Positions 50,027-62,170 of a stretch of DNA of 64,000 nt are shown piece by piece (the stretch's first letter is position 1; every line of letters begins with the position of its first letter). The stretch spans positions 62,001-126,000 of the forward strand of contig JAQFVV010000064.1 of NCBI GenBank assembly GCA_028023455.1, written 5' to 3'. Under the pieces are notes generated by a model. That model saw only the letters and a program-made list of their open reading frames with translations, was not told the origin of the DNA and did not search any database. Source of the stretch: Epiperipatus broadwayi. Lineage: Eukaryota; Onychophora; Udeonychophora; Euonychophora; Peripatidae. Both the position numbers and the translations under genes were made by a program.

Positions 50027-51013
50027 TTAAAAAACCTTCCTTTTCAAACACATAGGCATATTTCCTTTTAGTATCAAGTTATTTCTACCAAAAGCACTCC
50101 AACCAAGTTTAATTCTATGATTAATCTGACCAAGGTATTTGTAACTGTTAACTTCTTCTAACTCATCATAATTGATCTTTATTTTTATATTTTGAGAAAA
50201 TCCATTCAACATTACTTTAGTTTTTTTAACATTTATCTTTAGTCCTACTTTCATCTGATAACTCCTGCAACATTTCCTGCAACTCTAAAGCATTATTTGC
50301 AAAAATAATTACATCATCTGCAAAATCTAAATGACTTAAATAATCTCCATTTAGTTTCACTTCTTTAGTTTACCATTTTAATCCACAAAATACTTCTTAC
50401 ACTCTTCTCAATGTTGGCTTTCCTAATATCATTATGTAATCTAATTGTTGCTGTTGCATTTTTATAAATATTCTTTAAAATATGACAATATCCTGGATCT
50501 ATACCTTGATGATCCAATGCTTTAATCACTGAAGAAATGTTTATAGAATCAAATGCCTTTTCATAATCTACAAATCCAAAGTATAATGGCAACTCATATT
50601 TATTTGTCCTTTCTATAACTTTTCTCAATACCTGGATATGATCTACTGTACTAAAACCACTTTTAAATCCAGTTTGTCCTCTTGGTTGGTGGAAATCTAA
50701 TGTTCTCTGTAGACGAGTTGTAGTTATCCTGGTAAATTTTTTTATATAAAACTGATAAATGGCTGATAGGTCTGTAATTTCTAATATCTTTTTTATCACC
50801 TTTTTTAAACATTAATATTAATACTGCATTATTCCAATCATCTGGTACATCTTTATCATTTAGACATTTGGTATATAACTTAACTAAATTTTTTTCTATT
50901 TCTTCACCTGCTTCTTTTAATATATCAATTATAATTCCATCATTACCTGGAGCCTTTCCTTTCTTCATACATTTAATTGCATGTCTCACTTCTTCATTTA
51001 AAATTCTAGGCAA
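50027..51013 (-). pseudogene. RTE copy A: reverse transcriptase region, broken
   Basis: Pieces in three frames: 50,663-51,013 (KGKAPGNDGIIIDIL and RNYRPISHLSVLYK), 50,365-50,799 (FGFVDYEKAFDSINISSVI, palm Asp) and 50,027-50,254 (VGLKINVKKTKVM, YKYLGQINHRIKLGWSAFG). Compared with copy B, about 60 nt are missing near 50,395, which removes the RQGDSISP-type motif 4. LDFADD-like text survives out of frame at about 50,300-50,345. The enzyme cannot be functional. Confidence 0.9.
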
Positions 51014-51064
51014 TTCAGAAGATGTAATAGATATAGGAGGTACTTGTTCTTTATTACTATATAA

Positions 51065-51808
51065 TTATTGATAAAAGTCTTCTACCCATTTCATGATGTC
51101 ATCTCTCTTTTTAGTAATAATTCCATCTTTTTTTCTTATTGCAGATATAAATTTCCTACCAATACCAAAATGTTGTTTTATACTCTTGAGACTTTTATTC
51201 TCTTCTACAGCTTTCCTTGCTAATTCACAATTATACTTTTTTATATCATATTCAACTCTTTTTAGCACCATTTTACAAAATTTGAGATATTCAATCCCTT
51301 TTAATGCATCATTTTTGTATATCTTCATATTCCTTTTCTTCATAAATTCTCTAGTCTCAGTAGAAATTTTATTGGTCAATTGCTGCTTTTTTCTACCAGT
51401 TATCTTTGTTGCAGTTTTTAAAAATGTATCAGTTATTTTCATATTAATTTCATTCAAATCTGTATCATGTTCAAAATCTACTAATACTTGAAACCGATTT
51501 GTAAGTTCTAATTTAAATTCATTAGAATGTTTCTGAAGATTAAGAATGTCAACTGTAAATATTGTTTTTCTTAATAATTTTTGTGACTCTAGTTTTGCAT
51601 TAACATGTATTTCACATCTTACTAATCGATGATCACTTTCTGTGTTAAATTTATTAAGAACATTACAATCTTGAAATATGTATTTTCTGTTAGTCAAAAT
51701 ATAATCCAATTCTGCTGTACCTTCATTTGGATGCTTCCATTTCCTTTTAACATTTTTCTCAAAACAAGAATTCATAATATAAAGTTTTCCTTTTCCTGCA
51801 AACTCCAC
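51065..51808 (-). pseudogene. RTE copy A: endonuclease end and linker
   Basis: 247 codons. ELDYILTN and SDHRLVR, the last two APE endonuclease motifs, lie near the start, followed by a long charged linker (KSIKQHFGIGRKFISAIRKK) before the RT. A stop and frame break near 51,060 separate it from the RT piece. Confidence 0.85.
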
Positions 51809-51921
51809 AAGTCTCCTCTCTCATTTCTATTACCATAACCAAAATTACCTCCAGCACTTTCATCTTTCATTTGTTTACCAATTCTAGCTTTAAAGTCTCC
51901 CATAACAATTTTAAAATGTTG

Positions 51922-52455
51922 TTAACTCTGATCAAAAGCCTTTTGTGCATCCATATAAAAATCTTCTACTACTTCATCACTTTGAGAACTTGTTGGGGCA
52001 TAAACCTGAATTCTCTGCATTTGGTATCTGCTATTAAGTTGTATAACTAATCTTGCCGCTCTGTACGATACACCATCAATCTCCACAATGTTGTTCTTCC
52101 ACTTTTTATTTATAATGAATTCTACTCCACTTGTATTTCCAATATTTGTACCTTTGTAGTAGAGTACATGTCCACTTTTTAAATCAATTGTCTCTTCACC
52201 TTTTCTTATAACTTCACAAAGTCCAATAATGTCCCATTTAATATAAGACAGTTCTTCTAATTCTTGCAATCTTCATTCACTTGAAAGTGATCTGCAGTTG
52301 TAAGTACCTAAATAAAAAGTCGTCATCAAATGGCAGCCTGAGTCCACAATCAGGGGATTCTTAGCACCCTCCTCTTTCATCCCCCAATCGCTGCCTTGGT
52401 TGATGACTTTACAGCCTCCTGGAAATAAGAGCCATGATTTATTTTTGTCTGTCAT
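51922..52455 (-). pseudogene. RTE copy A: N-terminus and endonuclease start
   Basis: 52,273-52,455 begins with MTDKNKSWLLFPGGC and reaches FYLGTYNCRSL, the first endonuclease motif. 51,922-52,269 continues in another frame with KWDIIGLCEV, whose Glu is catalytic, and QVYAPTSS. The GDFNARIG block lies in a further frame at about 51,850-51,900. At least two frameshifts. Confidence 0.85.
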
Positions 52456-52785
52456 AATTGTATATATTAGAAAAATATTTATTTATATAAACATTTATTC
52501 TGCCTTATCAGGCAACTGAGAAGAAAAACTATGGTGTTTCTTGATCTTAAACTCAGAGGTACAAAGCCAATAAACTCACCACACTGGCAAATGCATGTTA
52601 GTGACTAGCCCATCCATGTTTGTATATTATATGGATAATCACATAGTAATAATAGCTGCAATGATGAACGTATGGAGTGGACATTTGGAAATTTGCCCTG
52701 CTCAGTTCCTTTAAGGCCTCCAAGAGGAATCAAAAGGTCTCCTTTCAGTTAATAGCAAACTCTTTTCTGCAGCCAAACCTCAGTT

Positions 52786-53028
52786 GAAGATTAATATATC
52801 TGATTTTTTATTTATTTTACACACAGAGTTATTAACCTTTCTCATATAATTCCATGTATGTAAAATAAATAAAAATCAGATATATTAATCTTTAACTGAG
52901 GTTTAAAGTTTATATCTGTGCCAGAGATAATCTCTAGTTTCGATAATGATTAGTAATAATCATTATTGTATTTATCTGAAATGGATAGTGTCAAAGCTGT
53001 GACTGAAGGAAGTTTGACAATGGTAAAT
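52786..53028. mobile_element. Foldback element, loop and right arm
   Basis: After the second target duplication, GAAGATTAATATATCTGATT returns inverted at about 52,873-52,893, and then the right arm mirrors 49,468-49,601. Before the RTE inserted, this was a palindrome of about 380 bp. Confidence 0.85.
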
Positions 53029-53091
53029 AAAACTGTATTAATTTATTCTAGATAAATACTTTTCATATAATAAAGATATGTATGAGAGGTA

Positions 53092-53149
53092 GTGACCTGG
53101 GCCAACTGATGAGTGCTAGTTCAGTACAAAATGCATCTTGGGGGGTCAT
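53092..53149 (+). ncRNA. Hammerhead motif (family 1, isolated copy)
   Basis: CTGATGA (53,106-53,112), stem II GTGCT-AGTTC-AGTAC (5 bp with one G-U), AAAA (53,128-53,131; G12 to A). Outer stem I GTGACC (53,092-53,097) pairs with GGTCAT (53,144-53,149), with the same geometry as in the 22.4 kb copy but different bases. Only this part of the foldback element remains. Confidence 0.55.
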
Positions 53150-53349
53150 TTGTCTTTTATTATATATTTAAGTGAATTTAAAAAGTATGGAGAAGTATTG
53201 ATGTGTTTATTTTATCTATAAAAAATTATATTATGAAAGTTTATTGATTTAGAGTTAGTACATTTATAAATTATATATAATGTAATTGTTTTTTTTAAAA
53301 ATTTTATATTGAATCAATATAATATGTGTAATTATATATTTCTACATAA

Positions 53350-53880
53350 TATATTTACTGGGAGAAAGAAAATATTTTGTGGATTTTTGAAAAGAGATTA
53401 ATTAAATGCTATGTATGAACGGTATTATTGTATGGTTGTGAAATGTGGTCATTGAATAATAAAGTTAGGAACCGATTGGAAGTATTTGAGATGTAATCAT
53501 AGAAAAGAATACCAAAAAATCAGTTGAATGAATATAATAACAAATGAAGTTTTGAAAACAGTAACTGGAGAAAGGAGATGAAGGAGAAAATTAGAAACAG
53601 AAAGAGAAATTGGATTGAGCATATATTAAGAAGAAAGTATGGTTTAATGAAAGATGTTTTGAAGGGAATGATGAATGGAAATAAAAACAAAGAACCAAAA
53701 AGATTGACTCTGCTGGATGATATAAGAGATGGGGAAGAGTTACATGGAATTGAAGACGTGGGCAGTGAAAAGAATGGAGTTGCAAAATGGTTGAATTGTT
53801 AATGTGAATGATCCCTGGATCTGTCGATTGAATAGAATACTATTGATGATGTAATAGCAGCAGTACTTGCAAATGTGTAA
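53350..53880 (+). pseudogene. Decayed LINE C-terminal fragment (third lineage)
   Basis: A reading with several frameshifts gives LYGCEMWSLNN, a short RLEVFEM segment, an ITNEVL segment, then RKRNWIEHILRRKYGLMKDV and LKGMMNG (intact frame 53,578-53,802). This order (LLYGxExW, xxRxxWIGHxLR, LLKxVLEG) is the usual region after the RT in several LINE clades. It does not match the two families above closely. Confidence 0.65.
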
Positions 53881-55133
53881 GGTTGATACAATAATAATAT
53901 ACTAAAGATGAGTTCTGCAATGTCCATAGAACCAATCCATAAAACGCAAATGTATTTATTTGCTTCAAATCTCAATGGCTAAACTGTAATGACTAAACAT
54001 GAAGGTATTCAATGTATTCAAACATTTTTATAGAACAAAATCAACTGGGGATTAGAAAAGACTCACAGTATATAACAATAATAACTCTTATCAGACAGAA
54101 GTAGATTTACAAATTGTCTCATAGTTAAGCGATACTTCAGTTTGTGGTTCTGCTGATCTTTAAGAACATCTTCAAAAAATGACTTACAAATTACAAGCTA
54201 TGGCCATCCTCTGGAGTTCAGCTGTATAATCAATTACTTTTCACCATTCTCTTGATCATACAGGTCAATTTGTATTTCTGCATTGTAATTAGAGATGGAA
54301 ATATTCATTTTAAAAATTCTATAGCTTTATTATATTTAGCCCAGACAGATGTTGTTGCCTGTGACCACAAGATTAGATAAATAATAGGTCAATACATACT
54401 CATCAGAATAGGTAATTTTTAATTCAGGTTTGATTTCATTTGAATCTATGAAGAAATTTAGTCAGTTAAGTATGTCATTCCACCTATCTGGATACTTTGA
54501 ATCAAACTTTCCAAAAGACCCTATTTGAGCCTTACCTACTTACTCACGTTTTTAAAGAACTTTTATGAAAATGTATTATTGTTTATTAATGTACCTTAAG
54601 TATAGTTTCTGTACAATAGGCATCACAGTATTGCCTGAACATCAAATTAATTGTGTAGTAATAGACATCACTCTATTGCTACACCAATGTAGTTCTCTTG
54701 TCTACAATGTCATATCCAAGATTCCATGGATATCATCCTGGTCATCAATAAGATTGTTTATAATATATAGACAAACCCATTATTAGATTCTAAAGCTTTT
54801 GTTTAAATTAATAGTGTTTACAATACACATCATTATAACATTTGTCAGTTCATTTAATTCAAGGTAAATCTTAGGTGTAAGGTGTAGGGATTGTGTTTAG
54901 TTTGAGGTTCAATATTCTGTTCATCAGATACTCTTATGATGTAAAGATGACTTTGTTCAGTGTTAGATTTGTTTATAAATGTAAATAACACAAAAGCAGC
55001 TAACTCTTATCAATATAAAGAAGTGGGTACTGATTTAGTATGTGCTCATGGCTATTTTGAATTCTAAGAACCACCCAAATCCCCCGCTGACATATCCAAG
55101 CAATAAATGACATTCATTAATCTACATGTGGTC
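53881..55133. other. No gene seen
   Basis: AT-rich spacer, no motif-bearing frame. Confidence 0.45.
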
Positions 55134-55494
55134 ATGGTATGACCATCATCATCATCATCATCAAACATTATCAATCCACTGCAGGATGAAGGTCTCTCCA
55201 AGTTCATCTTTTCCGATCTTTAGCTTCTCTTCTCCACATCACCCCTGCACACTTTTTATTTCATCCATCCATCTCACATGTAGTCTCTTTCTGGGTCTTT
55301 TAGAATCTCTTAGAATCCAGTTTGAAATTTCAATTGTCCATCTATTATAATCTCTTCTATCAATATGTCCAGCTCAACTCCACTTCAGTCTTAATTTTTT
55401 CAAGGAGATCAGTAATACCTGTTTGTTCTCTTACCCATACATTGCATTTTTGATCTCTTCTTGTTATTCTCAACATGCATCTCTCCATACTTCA

Positions 55495-56268
55495 TTAAGT
55501 GGTTTGAAGTCTCTGTATTGCTCTTCTATTAAGTGTCCAAGTCTCAGATCCATAAGTAAGAACTGGCAAAACACATTTATTAAAAATCTTCCTTTTCAAA
55601 CACATAGGCATATTTCCTTTTAGTATCAAGTTATTTCTACCAAAAGCACTCCAACCAAGTTTAATTCTATGATTAATTTCATCCATTGTGTTTCCATCTG
55701 TATTAATAATCTGACAAAAGTATTTGTAACTGTTAACTTTTTATAATTCATCATAATCAATCTTTATTTTCATATTTTGAGAAAATCTATTAAATATTAC
55801 TTTAGTCTTTTTAACATTTATCTTTAGTCCTACTTTCCTACTTTTATCTGATAACTCCTGCAACATTTCCTGTAACTCTAAAGCATTATTTGCAAAAACA
55901 ACTACATCATCTGCAAAATCTAAATGACTTAAATAATCTCCATTTACTTTCACTCCTTTAGCTTCCCATTTTAATCCACAAAATACTTCTTGCAGCATTG
56001 CTGTAAAAAGTTTTGGAGATATGGAGTCACCCTGTCTTACACCCTTATCAATGTTGACTTTCCTACTATCATTATGTAATCTAATTGTTGCTATTGCATT
56101 TTTATAAATATTCTTTAAAATATGACAATATCCTGGATCTATACCTTGATGATCCAATGCTTTAATCACTGAAGAAATGTTTATAGAATCAAAGGCCTTT
56201 TCATAATCAACAAATCCTAAGCATAATGGCAACTCATATTCATTTGTCCTTGCTATAACTTCTCTCAA
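55495..56268 (-). pseudogene. RTE copy B: reverse transcriptase palm to C-terminus
   Basis: 55,741-56,268 (175 codons): VDYEKAFDSINISSV (first Asp), GVRQGDSISPKLFTAML (motif 4), LDFADDVVVFANN (YADD-equivalent with two Asp) and VGLKINVKKTKVIF. 55,495-55,686 continues after a frameshift with INHRIKLGWSAFGRNN and CVLPVLTYGSETWTLNRR, the RTE C-terminal signature. Confidence 0.92.
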
Positions 56269-56302
56269 TACCTGGATATGATCTACTGTACTAAAACCAC
56301 TT

Positions 56303-57100
56303 TTAAATCCAGCTTGTTCTCTTGGTTGGTGGAAGTCCGGTGTATCTCTGTAGACGAGTTGTAATTATCTTAGTAAAAATTTTGTATAAAACTGATAAAA
56401 GACTGATAAGTCTGTAATTTCTAATATCTTCTTTATCACCTTTTTTAAATATTAATATTAATACTGCATTCTTCCAATCATCTGGTACATGTTTATCATT
56501 TAGACATTTGGAATATAACTTTGCTAAAAAAATTTCTATTTCTTCACCTGCTTCTTTTAATATATCAATTATAATTCCATCATTACCTGGAGCCTTCCCT
56601 TTCTTTATAAATTTAATTGCATGTCTCACTTCCTCATTCAAAAGTCTGGGCAATTGAGAAGATATAATAGGTATAGGAGGTACTTGTTCTTTATTATTAT
56701 ATAATTCTTGATAGAAGTCTTCTACACATTTTATGATGTCATCTCTCTTTTTAGTAATAATGCCATCTTTTTTTCTTATTGCAAATATAAATTTCCTACC
56801 AATATCAAAATGTTGTTTTACATTCTTTAGACTTTTATTCTCTTCTACAGCTTTCCTTGCTAGTTCACAATTATACTTTCTTATATCATTTTCAACTCTT
56901 TTCCGCACCATTTTACAAAATTCGAGATATTCAATCCTTTTTAATCCATCATTTTTGTATATCTTCATATTCCTTCTTTTCTTCATAAATTCTCTAGTCT
57001 CAGTAGAAATTTTATTGGTCAATTGCTCCTTTTTTCTACCAGCTATCTTTGTTGCAGTTTTTAAAAGTGTATCAGTTATTTTCCTATTAATTTCATTCAA
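56303..57100 (-). pseudogene. RTE copy B: linker and RT fingers
   Basis: 265 codons. A charged linker, then KKGKAPGNDGIIIDILKEAG, NAVLILIFKKGDKEDIRNYR and LISLLSVLYKIFTK. A frameshift near 56,303 leads to the palm piece. NYRP is changed to NYRL. Confidence 0.9.
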
Positions 57101-57298
57101 ATATGAATCATGTTCAAAATCTACTAATACTTGAAACCGATTTGTAAGTTCTAATTGAAATTCATTAGAATGTTTCTGAAGATTAGGAATATCAACTGTA
57201 TATATTGTTTTTCTTAATAATTTTTGTCTCTCTAGTTTTGCATTAGCATGTATCTTATTAATCGATGATCACTTCCTGTGTTAAATTTATTAAGAACA

Positions 57299-58047
57299 TT
57301 ACAATCTTTGAAATATGTATTTTCTGTTAGTCAAAATATAATCCAATTCTGCTGTACCTTCATTTGGATGCTTCCATGTCCATTTCCTTTTAACCTTTTT
57401 CTCAAAAAAAGAATTCATAATATAAAGTTTTTCTTTTTCTGCAAACCCCACAAGTCTATGTCCTCTCTCATTTCTATTACCATAACAAAAATTACCCACA
57501 GCACTTTCATCTTTCATTTGTTTACCAATTCTAGCATTAAAGTCTCCCATAACAATTTTAAAATGTTGTTTACTCTGATCAAAAGCCTTTTGTACATCCA
57601 TATAAAAATCTTCTACTACTTCATCACTATGAGAACTTTTTGGGGCATAAACCTGAATTATCTGCATTTGGTATCTTCTATTAAGTTGTAAAACTAATCT
57701 TGCCACCCTGTCCCATACACCATCAATCTCCACAATGTTATTCTTCCATTTTTTATTTATAATGAATCCTACTCCACTGTTTCTTCACCTTTTCTTCTAA
57801 CTTCACAAAGTCCAATAATGTCCCATTTAATATAAGCTAGTTCTTCTTCTAATTCTTGCAATCTTCCTTCACTTGAAAGTAATCTGCAGTTGTAAGTTCC
57901 TAAATAAAAAGTCATCATCAAATGGCAGCCTGAGTCCACAATCAGGGGATTCTTAGCACCCTCTGCCTTCGGCCACCAACCGCTGCCTTGGTTGGTGACT
58001 TTACAGCCTCCTGGGAATAAGGACCATGATTTATTTTTGTCAGTCAT
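57299..58047 (-). pseudogene. RTE copy B: endonuclease region
   Basis: 57,769-58,047 (92 codons): MTDKNKSWSLFPGG, YLGTYNCRLL, KWDIIGLCEVRRKGEE with the catalytic Glu. 57,299-57,733 continues after a deletion or frameshift with QVYAPKSS, VMGDFNARIGKQ (Asp, Asn) and AELDYILTN. SDH-type text is out of frame further on. The segment between the two pieces (around 57,735-57,768) is shorter than in copy A. Confidence 0.9.
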
Positions 58048-58689
58048 GATTGTATATATTGAAAAAATATTCTTAAACTCGGAGGTAAAAAGCCAATAAA
58101 CTCACCACACTGGCTAATGCATGTTGGTGAGTAGCCCATCCATGTTTGCATACTATATGAATAATCACATAGTAATACAGCTGCAACGACAAGAACATAT
58201 GGAGTGGACATTAGGAATTTGCCCTGCTCCATTCCTTTGATGCCTCCAAGCGGAATCAAACGGTCTCCTTTCAGTTATTAGCAAAGTCCTTTCTTCAGCC
58301 ATGGTATGATCATTCAATACAAAATCGCAATTTTCATCAGTAATTAAAAAAATTAAAATGCAAATTTCACAAGAATTGTCCATCATTTGTCAAGACCTTT
58401 TTTTATTTGTAAATAAAAGATGGTCACTAGTATGCAAAGTGGTTGTCTATTACCACTTGTACTGAAATATTGCCTATCTAATTACTGTTTTTGATGCATA
58501 TGGTAAATGCTATTACTTTTGCGATGTATGATTCTTCTGAAATGTGTTGCAAATAAAAAATAATTTCCCTTGAGATTTAATTGCTAAAGACTTCAAAAAA
58601 TCTTTTAGACTAATTAACATATTTTGTTTTGGGTTAGTTAATTTGTATATTTTATTACAACTTTTACTTCCTAGTCTTTACAATCTGAT

Positions 58690-59150
58690 GGATGCATCTT
58701 TTAAACTAAGGTGAATTGAGTTAGACGAGTCCATTTAAGCTGAGGTGGGTTCATTACTTATTGATAGATAGGTTTTATGATTTTTTGCCATCCTATTTTT
58801 AGAATTTTGCAAAGCGACCTCAAACGAAAGTTGTCTAATAATTTTATGTGTTGATAGGAATCGCCAAGATTCACTTTCATATAATAAATTAGATAAAATA
58901 AAAGCTTTATATACATCTACAATTGTATTGCTGTGATGAAATGCCTTTTAATTTGTTAAAAAAAGCAGTAGCAGATTAAAGTCTATGTTGTGCCTCAGTG
59001 GTTTAAGTCCACCTTTGCTACCCATATATTTAAATTGGTTTACATTCTTAAGTTGAAAACCAGGCTAAAAATTGCTGAAGATTGATTCTTCTTTCATTAC
59101 TGGCTGATAAAGAAGTTGCATTTTATCGAATACCCAAAATCTTTATATGT
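58690..59150 (-). pseudogene. Decayed LINE RT C-terminal fragment
   Basis: Minus strand reads FKYMGSKGGL (RT motif 7, F.YLGS), AFILSNLLYESESWRFL (LLYGxExW) and, in the next frame, LRSLCKILKIGWQKII, a typical LR.IL.I.W segment. Many changes, so it is old. It may belong to the same third lineage as 53,350-53,880. Confidence 0.55.
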
Positions 59151-60304
59151 TACTTTCAAAATATTATGTATAATCTGTAGTTGTTGTTTTTTTGAATGAA
59201 TTATCAGAATACTTAGACTTGGGTTTGAATCCTAGGTAAAGTTGAAAGTTTTATCAGATTATAATCAAGCTTAAACTTTTTATCCATATGTTGTTCCACA
59301 GCCAATACAGTTAATCTCCCAATAATCAATCTGTCCAATATCCAATATGGTCAGTAAATGGGTACCCAGTTATTTTTTTTGCTAGAAGAAGAAACAAGAA
59401 TGAAAATCATCAAATAATCACCACTCAATAAATGAAAAGCCTGTAAAGTGATTTCTTCTCCCTCACTGTATCTGTATGAGTGACAGGAGAGAGAGAGATG
59501 TTGCCCTGCAGAGAGGATTAATTTTAAAAAGACTGCTTTACCTTTTATCTAAATGCTATCATAAACCTATCACTAATGGTCAAGTTAATATAAATCCAAT
59601 TCTAGGTATGATATTTTCCCATTTTTATTTCCTGTATGCAGTTATACCTTAATTAAGATAATATAAACGGTTTAATCATAAAGATATTTGTTGTAAAAAT
59701 ACTTTGAATACAGATATTTTTTATTTTTCTCCCAACAAATACTTCAAAGACATCTAAGCGGCCCATATAGAAAACAGCTTCGTAAAACAGAAGAAAAAAT
59801 ACTTAGTAGAAAAATTTTGCCGCTAAGAATGGTTTATCTTGTCAAAAATTTTGCTTTCTCTTTGATGATTTTGTTACATAATATATGTTATCAATAATGT
59901 TTGACTGCTACTTTGATTGTTAAATTAATTATTTGAACAAATTTTATCAAACTTCTGGCCTTACAAATGGTTTGCGGTCTTAAAAAAATAAAAGACGATG
60001 AGTAACAATATTCATTTGGGATGATAAGGAAGAATTAACCTTTATGGAGCCAAAGTTATTAAGAACCTCTAATCTAAGTACTAGTTAATCAGTAGCAAGA
60101 TTATTAAAAATGTGCTATTCATTTCAAATAAATTAAAAAATAACAGTCTTCTACTTTAAAAATAGCACATTAATTTCAAAATATATGCAATTAATGTACA
60201 AACCTCTTTATAAATATTGATTTATTACAATATGAACTATTGTAGTTATACAATAATATACTCCAACATTTTGATTATATTATATTATAGTATTTATCAA
60301 AGAA
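59151..60304. other. No gene seen
   Basis: AT-rich spacer with a short GAGA run near 59,488. No motif-bearing frame. Confidence 0.45.
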
Positions 60305-61165
60305 ATTATTCAAATGGAAGTCAATCTCCGATAATGCACTATTTTTTAAATATTATAAATCTCCACGCAGTCTCCCACTGGTAAGAATTTAAAAAACTTA
60401 CATGAATCACTTAAGTTTAGAGCATACATTCTATATACACCAACTCTTACAGACCATGCTTAAATCAGGGCTTGAGTCTATTGTATGCCTGATGTTATAA
60501 TCAAATATTCAGTTGTATAAATCTATTTAATCCATCACAGGAGAAAGACAATGTCTTATTTTTAACCATCTACGATTAGACAAGCATGACTTATAAATGT
60601 AAACCTATTATTATAAAGCACTGAGAACTTTGAAATTATTCAATAGAAAGTCAATCTCCGATAGTGTGCTATTTCTTAACGCTCCAAACTTAAGTGATTC
60701 ACTTAAGTTTTTTAAATTCTTACTAGCGGGAGAGTGCGTGAAGATTTATAATATTTAAAAAATAGTGCATTATTGGAGATTGACTTCCATTTGAATAATT
60801 TCAAAGTTTTCAGTGCTTTATAATAATAGGTTTATATTTATAAGTCATGCTTGTCTAATTGTAGGTGGTTAAAAATGAGACACTGTCTTTCTCCTGTGAC
60901 AGTTTAAATAGATTTGTACAATTGAATATTTGATTATAACATCAGGCACACAATAGACTCAAGCCCTGATTTAAGCATTGTCTGTAAGAGTTGGTGTATA
61001 TAAAATGTATGCTATAAACTTAACTGATTCACTTAAGTTTTTTAAATTCTTACTGGAGAGAGAGTACACGAAGATTTATAATATTTAAGAAATAGTGCAC
61101 TATATTGGAGATTGACTTCTGTTTGAATAATTTCAAAGTTTTCAGCACTTTATAATAATAGGTTT
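60305..61165. mobile_element. Nested inverted-repeat element
   Basis: 60,305-60,640 returns inverted in 60,765-61,020. For example TCAAATGGAAGTCAATCTCC appears inverted as GGAGATTGACTTCCATTTGA at about 60,775-60,795, and AGACAATGTCTTATTTTTAA inverted near 60,867. A second copy of the end (GGAGATTGACTTC, CAAAGTTTTCAG, CTTTATAATAATAGGTTTA) follows at 61,110-61,165, so there are three related ends. No coding capacity. Confidence 0.8.
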
Positions 61166-61859
61166 ATCCAAACAACAACCTAAACCTCTTCTAACAAACA
61201 ATCTACTAATCTCAACTGATATAAGTAGAGATTAAATCAATTTAAACATATTTATTACTTGTACCTGTCAATAAAAACCCAGGTGGGGATCAAGCTGGCC
61301 TACTTGATCCTCTTGGACTTGGGGTCATTCTTTTCCTAGTTTAAAAATTATAAAAAACTAAATTACCTTTTATAAATGGCTGTTCTCATTTTTTAAGGAT
61401 CAGCAGTTGAAAAACATTACTCTAAAGTATCTTCCTAGCAGTATTTAATCAATGGGTATTTACTTCTTAGGTTTACTATTTGTTCTTTTTACAAATAGTA
61501 ACATGTCTCCATCAAATGTATTGCAATAATAATAAATATAACTTTTGTTACCTTTGCAATAAAATAATAAGAATGATAGGGAGGGTGAAGAGTAAGTAAA
61601 GGATCTGAAGTTAGTGAGTATAGTAGTTTTTTTAAATATTTAAGAAATTGGATACTTAGTGATGAAAGTAGGAATAAAGAAAATGGAGTAAGAATGATAA
61701 TGAATAAACAAGATTTTAATAAAATTAAGAGAACCCTATTTTGTAAATCATCAAAATTAATCATAAGAGAAAGGCTTTTGGAATAGTTTGAGAGGATTAT
61801 AGATTTATATGGAATTATGTAAAAGTACGAACAGTGAAATGCAAAAATTGGAAATTTTA
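61166..61859. other. No gene seen
   Basis: Unassigned. The 140-codon minus frame at 61,489-61,911 is hydrophobic and low in complexity without a recognised motif. Confidence 0.4.
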
Positions 61860-61899
61860 GGTATGCAAATTTTAAAAGAAAGGTGAAAATAAGTTGAAA

Positions 61900-62170
61900 G
61901 AATAAAATCAAAGATATATAAGTGTTAAAAAGAATATCTTTGGGAAAAATTAAGAGAAAAAAAGAACTGGATTGGTGTATTCTTTGAGACCAAAAAATTA
62001 TGAAAACTACATTGAAAGGAACTATAGATTGTATGAGTAAAAAAAAAGGTTAGATGAATCTTAATAAGAAAAAGAGTTGTAAATATGTGAAAAGTGAAAT
62101 AAGAAAGAGAAAGAACTCGATAATTTGGCTTGATTTGTGTAATGAGTATTTGGAAGGCAATGTTAAATAA
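61900..62170 (+). pseudogene. Possible very decayed LINE C-terminal fragment
   Basis: A broken reading KNWIGVFFETKKLMKTTLKG resembles the WIGHxLR..LLKTVLEG segment of LINE C-termini, as at 53,578-53,802, and ends with IIWLD. Purine-rich composition could produce this by chance. It is followed by a short AAT/AAC run (62,183-62,200). Confidence 0.3.

Larger units (their letters stand above)
49602..52774 (-). mobile_element. Full-length RTE retrotransposon, copy A (dead)
   Basis: 3,173 bp on the minus strand, bounded by perfect 11-bp direct repeats AAACCTCAGTT (49,591-49,601 and 52,775-52,785). A 5' region of about 320 bp is followed by one long coding region broken into six or more pieces, and the 3' end is a short TGA repeat after CACTGCAGGATGAAG-complementary text. 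It has a single ORF with endonuclease and RT, no ORF1, a very short 3' end and a short-repeat tail, all typical of the RTE clade (BovB-like). The copy lies in the loop of a foldback element. Confidence 0.92.
55143..58300 (-). mobile_element. Full-length RTE retrotransposon, copy B (dead)
   Basis: 3,158 bp, minus strand, bounded by ATGGTATGA at 55,134-55,142 and 58,301-58,309. The 5' terminus (ending in AGCC on the plus strand) and the 3' TGA-rich tail agree with copy A. The coding region is split into at least five pieces. Unlike copy A it keeps the RQGDSISPKLF motif. Copy B and copy A are close in sequence, so the family was active fairly recently relative to the other relics here. Confidence 0.92.

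Noticed and set aside
51093-51491. 132-codon hydrophobic plus frame (and a similar one at 56,733-57,134)
   Set aside because: Both are antisense shadows of the RTE linker coding region on the minus strand.
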